Shown in pieces: positions 39,438-50,879 of a stretch of 64,000 nucleotides of DNA. Each line of letters starts with the position of its first letter. Position 1 is the first letter of the stretch. The notes below the pieces were generated by a model. The model ran no database searches and was not told the origin of the DNA. It was given only the letters and a program-made list of their open reading frames with translations. The translations under genes and the position numbers were made by a program. The stretch comes from Emiliania huxleyi CCMP1516 (taxonomy: Eukaryota > Haptophyta > Isochrysidales > Noelaerhabdaceae): contig NW_005200881.1 of assembly GCF_000372725.1 (NCBI RefSeq), forward strand, positions 772,850 through 836,849. The letters run 5' to 3'.

Positions 39438-41235
39438 ATGCTCGCGAAAACGCATCGCCTTACCCCGTGCCCCAGGCACCGCGACGCTGCTGGCTGCATG
39501 ATGCTCTTCCCACGCCTCCCTGCGTACTTGACCGCTTCCAATGATGGGACGTTGAGAGTTTGGCGCGCCCCGACTCTCGAGCACGTGGCAACGTTGAGAG
39601 TCTGCAGCCGCGGCTTCGAGGTGAATGCGACAGTGCTTCTCCCTCAGCCCCTTGGCAAGGTGGCGGTCGCGAGCTCCGACTGCCACGTCTCCTACTTTGA
39701 CCTGCTGGACGACGACCGCTGTGGCTTGCACGGTCGAATGCTCTGCCCAGCCATCCCGATCGCCTTGCACGGCTGGAGCCTCTCGGGCGGCCAGCTCTGC
39801 CTCGCAATCGGCGATGTCGCTGGCGTGGCGCGGCCGCTGCCCCTCGGTTGAGGCCGCAGCCGAGCCCTCGCCGACGACGCACCTTCTGCATGTAATGTAG
39901 GTGCACATCTTTGACGCGACCCACCTCGCCGCGCTGCTGCGCACCGAGGCAGCCGAGGCTCTTTTGCGTGGCAGAGACCCGACGCCGCTCACTCAATCCT
40001 TGACGAACCCCGCCAAGATTTGTACGCTGTCCAGCCTTCACAGCGATTGGATAACCCAGATCGAGTGGGCTCCGGCCTCTGTGCAGTCGCTTCTCTCTTC
40101 TTCGCTCGACGGGACCATCCGCGTGACACCTGTCGAGCTACCAGGGAACAAGGATCCCGTCGCTCGCCACCGCCCGACGTATACGTTGCGCTCTGCTGCA
40201 GGCAAGGGAGTGCGCACGTTCTTGGTCACGTCGCTTGCCCCGGGCCGGCTGCGGTGCGCTTCTGGTGGGCTCGAGCGCAGCGTAAACGTGTGGAGTCTCG
40301 AGAATGGCGAGCTCGTTGGTTGCCTCATCGGCCATCACACGTCTGTGACTCACCTCTGCCTGGCCCCAGCGAGGAAGAGCGGGGGCAGTGCCCCTCTCCA
40401 CGAGCCAGATTTGCTGATTTCGCTCGACACGCAAGGCACCATACGCACTTGGGACTTGGGGATGCTCATCCCCGTGCAATGCATAACTCATCTTCACGGT
40501 GCGCCAGAGCGCCCCACCGCGCTGGTCTACGATCCGCTCCAGGCTCTCCTTATCACTGTGAGCAAGCGGCCAGTCGCGTGGGATCGCCACGCCGACGATT
40601 CCTTTGGTGTCGGCGAGTCGGGCGACGACGAGCTTGCAACCGGCGCCAGCCTGCCTCAGCTGACATCCGCGTGTGTCCCGCGCACCCTCAAAGCCGAGAC
40701 GGCACGCGCCCGAGCTGGCTGTGCCCTGCTGACGGAGAGCGCCTTTCTGCTTGACAAGGAGAGCGAGGTGGCCATCCCAGCCACAGTCACCAACGAGGAG
40801 CTGGTAGCGAAGGTGACGCCACCGCTCCCCGGCGCGGGGAGCGAGGTGCCTCGTCGGCGCCACGGGGGCGTCACTCTCTCTCTGTACCCGGGGAGCGCAC
40901 CCCTCCCGTGCGTGAGCCTCGCCAACGCGGCGGCGGATTGGGCGCCCGGTCGCTCGCAGCTGGGTGTCCATCGCCCAAGGCAGCGGCCGACACGGACCCT
41001 CACGAGAAGCGCGAGTCAGCCCACGCGTGTGTTGTACCGGGGCCTGCCCCTGGCTACGAGCGCTGCAGCCGGCGGTGTCCTTGGTCGCTTCAACGCCGCA
41101 CCGCGTCCCCTTCCGTCTATTGCGACGGATGGCCCCGACACGCTCACGAGGGGCGCTAGCTCGCCGGAGTTGCGGTGGCGAAGGGGCGGCACGGGGAGTG
41201 GTCACTTGGCTCGCCCAGCGTTGCGTCGGGGGTGA
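39438..41235 (+). CDS. WD40-repeat protein with disordered C-terminus
   Basis: Exons 39438-39824 and 39901-41235 (GT-AG), about 573 aa from this start. WD-type blades are visible: YLTASNDGTLRVWRA, KVAVASSDCHVSYFDLL, SLLSSSLDGTIRVTPV, LRCASGGLERSVNVWSLE and LLISLDTQGTIRTWDLG. From about residue 330 the sequence turns Pro/Arg/Ser-rich and disordered. It is a scaffold-type beta-propeller; the partner is unknown. The 5' end is uncertain: an upstream exon starting at 39097 (MEDELHAATGQTDSAFGEA) may belong to it, with the microsatellite in the intervening intron, but the frame junction could not be fixed. Confidence 0.68.
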
Positions 41236-41858
41236 ATAGGCTAGCCAACGGCGGGCTTATCTCGGTACTCGGCTCGCCTCACACACAGCCCCGAAGAGCG
41301 AGACTTCTACAGTTTTGTCACACTCTCTGCGCCGCGTGTGGTGTCAGTCTACAATCACACATTCGTTTACAATCATTCTCGACACATTCACGGTGTGATG
41401 ACTGATGAGTCATCTCGACATCGTCGTACAGCCGTCATCGTACATCGATCGTATTCTGTGCCCCCTCTTCAGGTTCAGCCTTCATTCGTCTTTCGACCGG
41501 GAAAACGCCAGTAATAACCCAACCCTTCTACGCGTTAATCTAACATTAACACTAACACTAGTGATCACTACATCGCACGCCGCACTGTGGCCACACTGCC
41601 GCTCAGCGCGCACAAAGGAGTACCGCACGGGAGCCCCGCACAACCCACATCGTCACTACGATCGAGAGTTCCGGCTCGAAGATTAGTCAGCTAGGTTCAG
41701 TGCCGCACAGCATGCGCGCCAAGTTGCGCTCAAGATCCCTCATGCCCATTCTCTCTCGGCTGTCGCCCGCCGCATCATGCTTTGCGGCGGCGGCGGGGCG
41801 CCCCGGCTTGGCTTCGGGCGCCTCGCCCGCCGCCCGGAGGGAAAGAGGGCGATGCGGT
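41236..41858. other. Intergenic, no gene seen
   Basis: The 3' flanks of convergent genes. A short direct AACATTAACACTAACACT stretch lies near 41543. No supported ORF. Confidence 0.5.
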
Positions 41859-44634
41859 CTACCAGCCGTAGCCGTAGCCCCCGTAGCCGCCTGCGCTCGG
41901 GGGCGGCGCCGAGCGTGGGCAAGGGGCGGGCGGGTGGTGGCGAGGGGCGGGCAGGAGCAAGCGGGGCGGGCGGGCAAGCGAAAGCGAAGCGGGCGGGCGC
42001 ACCCATCATCCCGTAGCCGCCGTAGCCGCCGTAGCCGCCGTAGCCGCCGTAGCCGCCGTAGCCGCCGTAGCCGCCGTAGCCGCCGTAGCCGCCGCGGCCG
42101 TACCTGGCGGGCAAAGGGGAGGGCGGGCCTGTGAGGGCGAGCAGGCCGGGGAAGGGGGGAGTGGCGGGCATCTTCATCGCACCCGCCGTATCCGCCCATC
42201 CTTCCGTACCCGCCGTAGCCTGGGGAGGAGCGGCGAGCGGCACGAGTGAGAAAGGGTGGCCCCGCGACGAACGGGGAAGCCTGGCCTGGGGCACGCCGGA
42301 GCTCGAGGAGGCGGCGGGGCGCAGGCGGGGCTTGTGCGCTGGGCTTGTGCGCGCGCACCGCCATAGCCACCGCCGTAGCCGCCGTACGAACGCGAGTACA
42401 TCCGGTCCATGGCGCGCGAGCGGCCGTACATGCCGCCGTACCCTAGCGACGAGAGGGAGGCCATCAGGGGCGGCAGGGAGGCAGGGGATTGGACGGGGGG
42501 GGGGGGGGGGGGGAAGGGGGGCCGCCCCCGCCGCCGCCGCAATAAAAGCGGCGGCGGCGGCGGCGGCGGCGGCGGCAAAGGCGGCGGCCGCCGTAAAAAG
42601 GGCGGCCGCGCCCGTAAAAAGGGCGGTGGCGGGCTCCGAGGCGGCGGCCACGGCGGCGGCGGCCACCACCGCCATTGCCACCGCCGCGGTGGTGACCGTG
42701 GCCGCCGGAGGGGGTGCCGTGGCCACCGCCGCCAAGGAGGCCGGGGAGGCGGGGAAAGCCGGGTAAGCCAAGGCCGCCGCCGCCAGGGAGGCCGCCAGGG
42801 GTGGCGGCCGCCGCCGCCGCCGAAAAAGCGGACCAAAAGAAAACCAGTGCGGTGTGTGGCCCGTTTTGAGGGCCGGGCGGCCCACCCCCCTATCCGCCGT
42901 ACATGCCGCGGCCTGCGACGGCGGTGGCGGCCAAGCCTCCCCGGCGGCGAGGGCCAAAGCCAAAGCCGCCGCTNNNNNNNNNNNNNNNNNNNNNNNNNNN
43001 NNNNNNNNNNNNNNNNNNNNNNNNNNNNNNNNNNNNNNNNNNNNNNNNNNNNNNNNNNNNNNNNNNNNNNNNNAGTTCGTAGCCATCTTGCTCGGCAGCA
43101 TCGAAGCTGTCTGTCGGCCTGGACATCTGAGTCGAGACATCGCCCTTTTTTGTCTACCGGTGATCTTGGTCATGGGCGGCATCGGCTGCGGCGAGGACAG
43201 TGAATAGTGCGGCGTCTTCGTCGGCGGCTGCTGCGTCGAGGGCGTCTGCCACGGTAGAGAGAACGTCTGCAGCGGTAGAGAGGGCGGTGGCGGGCTCGGA
43301 GGCGGCGGCGACGGCGGCGGCGGCGACGACGGCGATGGCGACGGCGGCGGTGGTGACGGTGGCGGCGGGAGGGGGTGCGGTGGCGACGGCGGCGAGGGAG
43401 GCGGGGGAGGCGGGGAAGGCGGGGTAGGCAGAGGCGGCGGCGGCGAGGGAGGCGGCGAGGGGTGGCGGCGGCGGCGGCGGCGGAAGAGGCGGACGAGAGG
43501 AGAGCGAGTGCGGTGTGTGGGCGGTTGTGAGGGCGGGGCGGCGCACCGCCATATCCGCCGTACATGCCGCGGCCTGCGACGGCGGTGGCGGCGAGGCGTC
43601 ACGGGCGGCGAGGGCGAGAGCGAAAGCGGCGGCTTGAGAGCGGCGGCGGCGAGGGCGAGGGCGGCGGCGAGGGCGGCGGCGCGAGGTAAGGCGCGGCGCG
43701 AGCGGCGGCGAGAGCGAAGGAGAGCAAGGGGGCGGCGAGGGCGGCGGGGAGGGAGGCATCCGCACCGTACCCATACATGCCTCCGTACATGCCGCCTGAC
43801 GCCGAACAGCAGCGGCAGGCTGATGAGAGGACGCGCAAGAGACGAGAGAGCAGGCCAGGCGAGAGGAGGCAAAGCGAGAGGAGGCGAGCCGAGAGAAGAG
43901 GAAGCCGAGACGAGAGAGGAGGGGAGCCGAGAGAAGAGGAAGCCGAGACGAGAGAGGAGGGGAGCCGAGAGAAGAGGAAGCCGAGACGATGGAGAGCATC
44001 ACACCGTAGCCGCCGCCGTAGCCGCCGCCGTAGCCGCCGCCGTAGTAGCCTCCCGAGTAGGGGTAGTATCCGTTGTAGTAGCTGCGAGGGGAAATGCGGC
44101 GGCGAGTGCTCAGGGCGGCGGCAGCAGCAACAAGGGGCACTGCATCCGGACGGCAGCGCAGACCACGCAGCGGAGGGGGAAACCGCACCCGTTGACGCCG
44201 AGGCCGAGCTCAGCGGTGAGGTCCGTGCGCGGGCCGCCGTACATCGACATCGAGCCGTACCCGTACCCTCCAGAGTAAGGGCCTACATGAGGGCGCGCAT
44301 CTGTAAAACAAGTGGCCGCGCCACAACTTTGCGAGCATAGAGCAGCAGTTGCACCGTACATCGAGCGGGAGAGTCCGTACCCGCCTGCGAAGAACGGACG
44401 GTGCCGTTGTGAAAAGGGATTACGCGAAATCGCGGCAGAATTTGGGAGGTGGCTGTTGTGGACTGATGGAGGCAGCGGAACGAAAAAGGGCGGTGGCCGT
44501 TCACCGCGCATCATCGTCATTTGCATGACCGGTGCCGCCTGGCGCGCGGCGAGGGCCGTCGTCGCCGCGGCCTTTGGCGTGACCGCCGCGGGCGTGAACC
44601 GCAGGGCGGGCGTCGCGAAGAGCAAGGCCAGCAT
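41859..44634 (-). CDS. Modular Gly-Tyr-rich protein with plastid-type leader
   Basis: Ten exons fit in phase: 44634-44505, 44384-44355, 44282-44189, 44081-44005, 43795-43766, 43573-43547, 42442-42359, 42219-42183, 42103-42003, 41890-41859, giving 213 aa; an exon could be missing in the gap. The leader begins MLALLFATPALRFTPAAV and ends AAPVMQMTMMRG, resembling a bipartite plastid (or secretory) presequence. Everything after it is GY-rich: GYGLSRSMYG, GGYGYGSMSMYGG, GGYYGGGYGGGYGG, GMYGGMYGYG, and a (GGY)n run encoded by 9-bp repeats at 42015-42095. The gene stops with GYGYGW. Most exons start and end in the same phase, so each acts as an interchangeable cassette. Function unknown; possibly a structural or phase-separating protein. 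Confidence 0.65.
42500..42973 (-). repeat. Low-quality duplicate of 43205-43640 beside a gap
   Basis: This stretch aligns with 43205-43640 throughout but shows systematic changes: G before A is replaced by the preceding base (CGA to CCA, AGA to AAA, GCGAGG to GCCAAG). That pattern looks like base-calling error at a read end, not evolution. It includes a corrupted copy of the GRGMYGG exon (about 42892-42920). Confidence 0.75.
42974..43073. other. Assembly gap (100 N)
   Basis: Exactly 100 N inside the large intron region of the Gly-Tyr gene, flanked by the duplicated segment described above. Confidence 0.99.
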
Positions 44635-45442
44635 TGTTTCCGAAGCCGATTTGGGAATCTTTGGGACAAGATCCTCCAGATGAAGAGACGGCAGGCGACC
44701 GCCGCGTAAACGTGCATCGTCAAAACAGCCGCGCCGCGAGGGGGCCCAAGCAAGGCTGTCACAGAGTGTGATGGCGATCTCCGGTCCGGTCCCGTGCCGG
44801 TATGTCCACGACCACGTGCGGAGGTGAGGTGACGTGGCGGTAGTTCATTCACGGCATATTCTGCCCAAATACGTAGAGATTTTTATTAACTTCTTTCTTC
44901 AAATACGTGGTTGCAACCCGGTGTGCACTGTGCAGTTAGGGTAGGAGAGCTACGGTAGGTACACGTAGGGGGTTCTTCTCTCGACGACGAGATTTTGGAG
45001 ATATGATTGATATCTTGGCAGCACACTGGGTATCAAGGATTCCACTCTTGAGCACTTGAGCACTGACTGGATAGGCACCATGTGCTGCGCCTGGTAGCGG
45101 CCAGAGGGCAGCTTGCCCACGTTCTTGTAGCTGGGCTCTCCCCCCCTTTTCTCGCCAACCTACTAAATCCTGAGAGTTCTCTGCCCCGTCGAAGTGCAGA
45201 ATAGGCGGCACACCTGCTTCCCCCATATGGCGCTTGCGCCGCGATCTGCGAGCCAGTTTCAAGCGGTGCGGATGACCACCACATTCAGCTTGGATGGCAA
45301 TCGGGCGAGATCAGCGACATCAGTTGCTTGGGCCTTGACAGGAAGGCCATCTCCATGCAAGTGCTACACCTTGCTCGACAACTTGCGCTGGACGACCTAC
45401 ATACCCTGACAGAACCACACTCGGCAGCGCAGGCAGAGGTCG
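44635..45442. other. Intergenic, no firm gene
   Basis: Includes AGAGATTTTTATTAAC at about 44875, the same end sequence as the short inserts at 17.97 and 18.6 kb, and GAGCACTTGAGCACTGACT near 45050. Short open frames have no protein-like character. Confidence 0.45.
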
Positions 45443-46204
45443 TCACCACCTGCACAGCGGCGTAGAGTGTAGCATACTTTGCAGTGAGGTAGCACCTAGC
45501 GTACGAGAGAGCAGCAAGGTTATCATAGCTGTCTTAGAGCTATCGATCACCAAAACGTGTGAGCTGTTCTCAACAAGATTGGAGAGTTTCTGTCGCAATG
45601 GCCGAAACAGCCCCTTTGGATTTCGAGCGTCATCCCTGGCGTCGCTGTTCGTGCGTCCTGCAAAGACGCATGCCCTCTGCGCCGCCGTGTTTGACGCCCC
45701 TCTGGCCGATCGTCTCGCGTTTGCCATCTTCGCGAGGATAGATGCGCTATTGCTAAAGTTTCCGTGCATGCCCGGCTCTTTCCAGTCCGCGAAGATATAC
45801 GAGGGGATCAGGCGAGCAACACAAGGTTCGTCTCTTCCCTCTCGCCAGAATGTCGCATACGCCAGTTGCACCTCGCTGCAGTGCGCGTCACCAACCCCAA
45901 TTCGCACAGGGTACGGAAAGTCTTCCACATTCACACCACCCCTTGAGACTTCCGTGAAACCCGCAATGAGCATCGACGCTGTCCGGCCAGCTCTGCCCAG
46001 ATAATCTCGCCCAGTCAAGACGTAGGTCACCCCATCTTTGTGTGTCACCCACATGAGACGTTGGACTCCGCGGATTGCATCTGGGGGCCAAGATGCTGGA
46101 TTGTGGGAACAGAATCCGGTCTGGTTGCATCCCCGTGCTGCACATGGGTGGTGCAGTGAGAGTTGAGACACATCTGCGAAGATTTGTCTATCCATATGCG
46201 CCAA
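45443..46204 (-). CDS. Possible glycosyltransferase (GT90/CAP10-like), probably partial
   Basis: A minus-strand ORF of 253 codons with natural composition. RLIPSYIFADWKEPG followed by RACVFAGRTNSDARDD and LRQKLSNLVENSSHVLVIDS loosely matches the order of the GT90 core, in which a W-R-G-type motif precedes an Arg that binds the nucleotide sugar. The N-terminus HHPCAARGCNQTGF has paired Cys, suggesting a lumenal location. No signal sequence is seen, so a 5' exon may be missing, and the end at 45443 may be premature. Could equally be an unrelated secreted protein. Confidence 0.35.
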   Translation of the reverse strand: MAHMDRQIFADVSQLSLHHPCAARGCNQTGFCSHNPASWPPDAIRGVQRLMWVTHKDGVTYVLTGRDYLGRAGRTASMLIAGFTEVSRGGVNVEDFPYPVRIGVGDAHCSEVQLAYATFWREGRDEPCVARLIPSYIFADWKEPGMHGNFSNSASILAKMANARRSARGASNTAAQRACVFAGRTNSDARDDARNPKGLFRPLRQKLSNLVENSSHVLVIDSSKTAMITLLLSRTLGATSLQSMLHSTPLCRW

Positions 46205-46365
46205 GGCGCGTCTGCGTGGCTGAACTGAACTTTCTTCAGGTGTCTCAAAAAAGAAAAGTTGCGAACGTGAAGGCTGTCTCGCCGCAGTGCACTTGGAGCA
46301 CTTGGAGTGCAGTCCTTATCCGCACATCCAGCGGAGCTGGGAACGCTTTTCTTCTTTCTGGCAGC

Positions 46366-47950
46366 ATGAGCGGCGCCATCCGCCCCTCCCTCGTGCTCTC
46401 CGACCTGGCTCAGGGCAACCTGGCCTCACTACTCGCCCTCCTCTCTGAGCTGACGCGCAGCACGTCACGCATTGCCCAGCTCGACGCGCGGCACGACACC
46501 GAGAGGCAGGACACGCTGCTCACCTGGGCCGCTTGTTACGGGCAGGCCGAGGCGGTGCGGCTGCTGCTCGAGGGCGGCGCGAGCGTCGGGGCGACGACTG
46601 GCGGCGGCGCTTCCGCGCTGCATATCGCGTGCCAACAGGGCCACGTCCAGTGCGCGCGGCTGCTTCTCGAAGCGAGCGCGGCGGTCAACCAAGCGGCGGG
46701 TGGAGGCTTCTCGCCGCTGCGCATCGCGAGCCAGCTGGGCCACCTCGAGATCGCCCAGCTGCTGCGCGACGCTGGCGCTGACATCAACCAAGCCACGCAG
46801 GATGGTGGCACGCCGCTGATCATCGCGTGTCAGAACGAGCGCCTCGAGATAGCGCGGCTGCTTCTCAAGGCTGGCGCGTCGGTCAACCAAGCCACGAATA
46901 TTGGCGTCACGCCGCTCTTCATGGCGTGCCAGCACGGCCACCTCAAGATCGCCAGGCTGCTCCTCGAGGCTGGCGCGTCGGTCAACCAAGCCAGGGACGA
47001 CGGTACCACGCCGCTGTTCATGGCGTGCCAGAAGGGCCACCTCGAGATCGTCCGGCTGCTCCTCGAGGCTGGCGCGGCGCCCGACCAAGCTGCTGATGAC
47101 GGCGTCACGCCGCTGGTCGTTGCGTGCTACCAGGGCCACCTCGACGTCGCCAAGCTCCTCTCCTCCTACGGCGCCTCCCGCGCCGCTACGCCCTTCGGCA
47201 CGACCGTGGAGGCCGCAAACAGCCGCGGCCACGCCGACCTCGCCGCCTGGCTGGTCGCCAGCCGCGGCTGGACGCCGCTCCAGCACCTCGAGGCGTTTCC
47301 AAGACTAGCGGCCGAAGGCGTGAGTGCATTGCCCTCACGCCCATTGCCCCTCTTCCGCAGGCGCTCACCTTCGACCGAGCGCGGGCGCTGCTGCGCGGCG
47401 GCGCGGACTCTTCGGCCGGCGAGCCTTCTGCCCTCGAGCGGGCGCGCGTCCTCTGCTCGTGGGGCGAGTCGGATCCGACCGCTGCGGCCGTCGGTTCCAG
47501 AGTCGAGATCCGCTCTCTGGTCTCGCGGCCGTCGATGAACGGCAAGGTCGGCGTCATCGTCTCCGCAAACGCTTCGACGGCCCGCTTCGGCGTGCGCGTG
47601 GCGGGCGAGGCCAAGGCGCTCGCACTGAGGCGCGCAATGCAATGGTCTCTCCCCGACTCGCCGGAGCCTCTCTTGAATACCCCATGCCTCTGCCCTCCCT
47701 CAGGCCGGCCAACTTGCAGCCAGCGGCCGAGGCGGTGGAGGTGGGCAGGCTCATCCTCAAGGCGGCGGAGTGGTCGCCGCAGTCGCACGAGCTCTTCCCG
47801 GAGCCGGCTCGCAAGCGGGCGGTCGAGGTGATGCGGCTGGGCTACCTGATCGCCTGGGACGAGGCGCGCTTCGACAGCCGCGAGGGAGCGGCTCCAGAGC
47901 TGGCTGACGTCTGGCGCGGCTTTGTGCTGCCAAGGGTGGTGGTGCGATGA
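46366..47950 (+). CDS. Ankyrin-repeat protein
   Basis: Exons 46366-47292, 47361-47629, 47704-47950, both introns GC-AG, giving 480 aa. Six to seven ankyrin repeats cover residues about 45-290: ALHIACQQGHVQCARLLLEA, TPLIIACQNERLEIARLLL, TPLFMACQHGHLKIARLLL and similar. After splicing, HLE-ALTFDRARALLRGGADS leads into a beta-rich segment (SRVEIRSLVSRPSMNGKVG), then EWSPQSHELFPEPARKRAV, a C-terminal element common to algal ankyrin proteins. It is probably an intracellular protein-binding scaffold. Internal repeats are similar at DNA level (GGCGCGTCGGTCAACCAAGC recurs), indicating recent repeat duplication. Confidence 0.8.
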
Positions 47951-48613
47951 CTGCACAAGCCACAACGGTCCTGTGTTTTCGTGATCGTGGCAGGCCAAAC
48001 GCAACGTGTTAGATACTTTTTTTGTAGAGGGATACGCAATAAGCTATACAGGGCGGCAGTCGACTCTCCTACCAGTGCTGTCCGTGGCCTCTGCCGCCTG
48101 CGCGGCCCCTCCATCGCCCCGCCCGCCCCCCTCGCCCACGCCTCACGTAGTACTCTGTTGCCCCCGTGCCCCGTGCGACCGTCGAGGAGCGCGGCGCGGC
48201 GCTCGTCGCCCCTCACTGCGCGCCGTTGCTCGGCGAACCGCGAGCGAAAGCTGCGACGCGCTGGCTGCTGTGGAGCTTGCTGCTCTCACCGTTGGAGCGG
48301 GCGGAGACGGGGCAGCTCGCGCGGGCGGCGGGGCGGCCCGGCACCTGCGGGGGGATGTGGCGCAGCATGCCTCCGAGGGAGAGGCGGGCGGTGGACGAGG
48401 GAGCAGCGGGGAGAGAGCTTGGGAGAGGGGGGAGGCGGAGGGGAGAGGGGGGTGAGGAGAGCGGGGAGGGGAGGAGGGGAGGGAGAAGGGGGGCATAGGA
48501 GAGCGGGGAAGGTGAGGGGAGGGAGGGGGAGGGGAGGGGAGGGTGAAGGGCAGGGGAGGGAGGGGAGGGGGGGGGGGTAAGGCTGCCCGGCCCACCTCGA
48601 GGCGGAAATCCTC
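47951..48613. other. Intergenic, purine-rich minisatellite
   Basis: GGGGAGAG/GAGGGG tandem words fill 48400-48580. No gene supported. Confidence 0.5.
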
Positions 48614-49097
48614 ACCCTCTGGGCCGGCGCGGGGGCCCCAGAGGGTGTCCATGCGGGGGGGCGATGGGGTCCCATGGCCCGCCGCAGGCGCCGATTTCGC
48701 TTTTTTTTTTGCGCGATTTTTCAGTTGTTTTCACGGGAATTCGGCGTACTTGCGGCCATGCTATCACGCCTTGCGACATCCTTTCGGCGCTGCTGACCGT
48801 GCCGTGCTGCACAATTGATCACCTGCATAGCTCGCGGCCTTAGTATCAAGCATTCAGTGACGACCTGATCGTACGGCCAGTAGGAAGGTCAAGGTGTCCT
48901 TCCATCGTGTGCACGCTTGGTGCAATGCGCGTCGCCTCGGATTGGCTGCTGGCACTCTCGAGGCTATGCCTACACAGCCTCGCGCGCATGGGCAGTCATG
49001 AAGGACCACGCACCTTCTCAGGACAGCGCCGGTGCCTCTCTCTTGGACCGGCAAACTTTGTGGTCTAGTGTCACCAATATGGGACCGAGGGCGCAGT
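48614..49097 (-). repeat. Dispersed repeat, inverted partner of 36139-36632
   Basis: Reverse-complement match to 36139-36632 with scattered substitutions and small indels (for example a run of ten T-strand bases at 48700-48710 replaces a shorter run in the partner). Confidence 0.85.
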
Positions 49098-49499
49098 CGT
49101 CGACGTTGGCGTGTCTGACTCAGAGGAGGAGTTGGAGGTGCTCCAGCAACCTAACCTGATCCAGAAGCTCGCCGACGTTGTCAGGTTACGTGCGTCATGC
49201 GTGATCGAGCTTTCCCCTGACCATGCCCGTGATAGCACCATCACTGTCGCCGTCCTGGTTTTGAACGTGGCAGCTAGGCTCTAGGGACTCGGTAGTCGTG
49301 ACCGCCCCCTGAGTGTGAGGAGCAGGAGAGAGAGAGCTTTGTGGTGTTGGTGTACGCAATAACGGGACAGGGTGGTTGTTCTCTCCATCTCCCCTTCTAG
49401 CTCTTAGCATGAGCTGCGCCCTGTGTCCGACCCCTTTTGCGCAGCAACACCTTAAACTTTCAGGCCCTCCAAATTCGGGTCGGAGCAGGTGTGTATTCT

Positions 49500-49690
49500 T
49501 TTTCAATGTATGTGGCTCTTACGTACATTCCCGGAGGAGGACTTGCTGACAGGGTTTGCGATGAGGAGTGACCCGAAGGGTTTCTCGGGGTTAGTGCACC
49601 ACTAACCGCCTCTGCAAGAGCACTGCGACGGATCGGGCTCATACTAGCACCCACCTCGCGAGCCGACGTTCTGGCTCAACGAGGCTGCTG
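49500..49690 (+). repeat. Dispersed repeat, direct partner at 55250-55475
   Basis: Shares CTGACAGGGTTTGCGATGAG and CACCTCGCGAGCCGACGTTC, in the same order and orientation, with 55250-55475. The intervening parts differ. No ORF. Confidence 0.75.
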
Positions 49691-49699
49691 CTGGCACTC

Positions 49700-50270
49700 G
49701 GGGCCGACTTTCTGGCCCAGCGAGGCCGCTGCGGGGCACACGGCGGCACGGGTCACTCCTCAACACAAACCCCGTCGAAGCAGGAAGTGAGGTCAGGTGT
49801 GTGTGTAAAGGCGGCGCGGCACTGCAAGGGGCAGCGGTAAGGCGGCGCGGCGGCAACAGACGGCAGGCAGGGCATCGGACGGCGGGACAAACGGCACGGG
49901 GCGTGGCACTGTAGGAGCGGCGGTACGGCGGCACGGCGGTAACGGACGGCAGGGGGGGCGGCGGGCTAAACGGCAAGGGCGGCGCGGCACGGAGGAAGGA
50001 GCGGCACGGCAGGGAGGAGCAAGGACGGCGCGGTAACGGCAGGATCACGGATAGGCGTGGCACGGATAGGAGCGAGCGAGCGGCTAGGTGGCGGGAGGGC
50101 GAGGCGAGGGTGGCGGCGGGTGGATCACGAGGAGGTAGAAGGTCTGGCGCGAGCGGGTGAGCGAACGGCGAGCGAGCGGCTAGGCGGCGGGGGTTAGGGT
50201 GGCGGCGGGTTGATCACGAGGAAGTAGAAGGTCGAGCGCGAACGTGCGAGCGAGCGGCAGACGAGCGGCT
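49700..50270. repeat. GC-rich low-complexity stretch with an 88-bp direct repeat
   Basis: GGCGGCACGGCGG-like words dominate to about 50050. GAGCGAGCGGCTAGG through AAGTAGAAGGTC is then present twice (about 50075-50160 and 50165-50250). No gene. Confidence 0.6.
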
Positions 50271-50274
50271 AGTT

Positions 50275-50655
50275 TTTGCTTGGGGCGGACAGCATGATGA
50301 AATTCTGGAAAAACCTGACCGGCCCCTGCGGTGCCCCTACCTACCTACCTACCTACCTACCCTACTTATGGGAAACTAAAAAAGAAATCACGGTATGGGT
50401 GAAGGTGGGGTACTATACCAACTAAAGTGATGGCTGGTGGTACTCTCCTGCAATCACAGTCCTTCCTGTGACATGGCAGGCCACTATCAAGCCCTACAAG
50501 CACCAGATCACCGACTTGGGGAGGGTTGACGTCGTGATTTTCGCCGAAAATTTCTTTTTTTGCTGTGAAAATTCCGGCGTGAAGAGAGGGAAAAACCCGA
50601 CGGGAGCGCCCAGACCTACCCTACCTACCCCGTCATGCTGTCCGCCCCAAGCAAA
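50275..50655. mobile_element. MITE-like element with 24-bp terminal inverted repeats
   Basis: TTTTGCTTGGGGCGGACAGC plus ATGA at about 50275-50298 recurs exactly inverted at about 50632-50655, giving an element of about 380 bp without coding capacity. It contains a (CCTA)n run near the left end and a similar CCTACC run near the right end. No target duplication could be assigned with confidence. Confidence 0.75.
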
Positions 50656-50879
50656 AGTATACACACCTGGTCGGAGCGCGTATAGCGGAGTGGGCCCCGA
50701 GTTTGAAAAAGGGCGACGGACGCTTGCGTCCTAGCCTCCAACAACGCCTCCCCGGCGCAGAGGGGCCCCCGGAGGGATGCACAACCGCTCCACGCCACGC
50801 CGCTTGCGGCGGTCCTCTTCCTTCCCAGCTCCGCTGAGGGAGGGCCACGTTATTTTTGGCGCCCCCGACTGTCAGAGTT

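Noticed and set aside
41740..43872. 710-codon minus-strand open frame over the Gly-Tyr region
   Set aside because: Arg/Pro/Ala-rich and runs through the N gap; the phase-consistent GGYG exons in other frames are a far better explanation.
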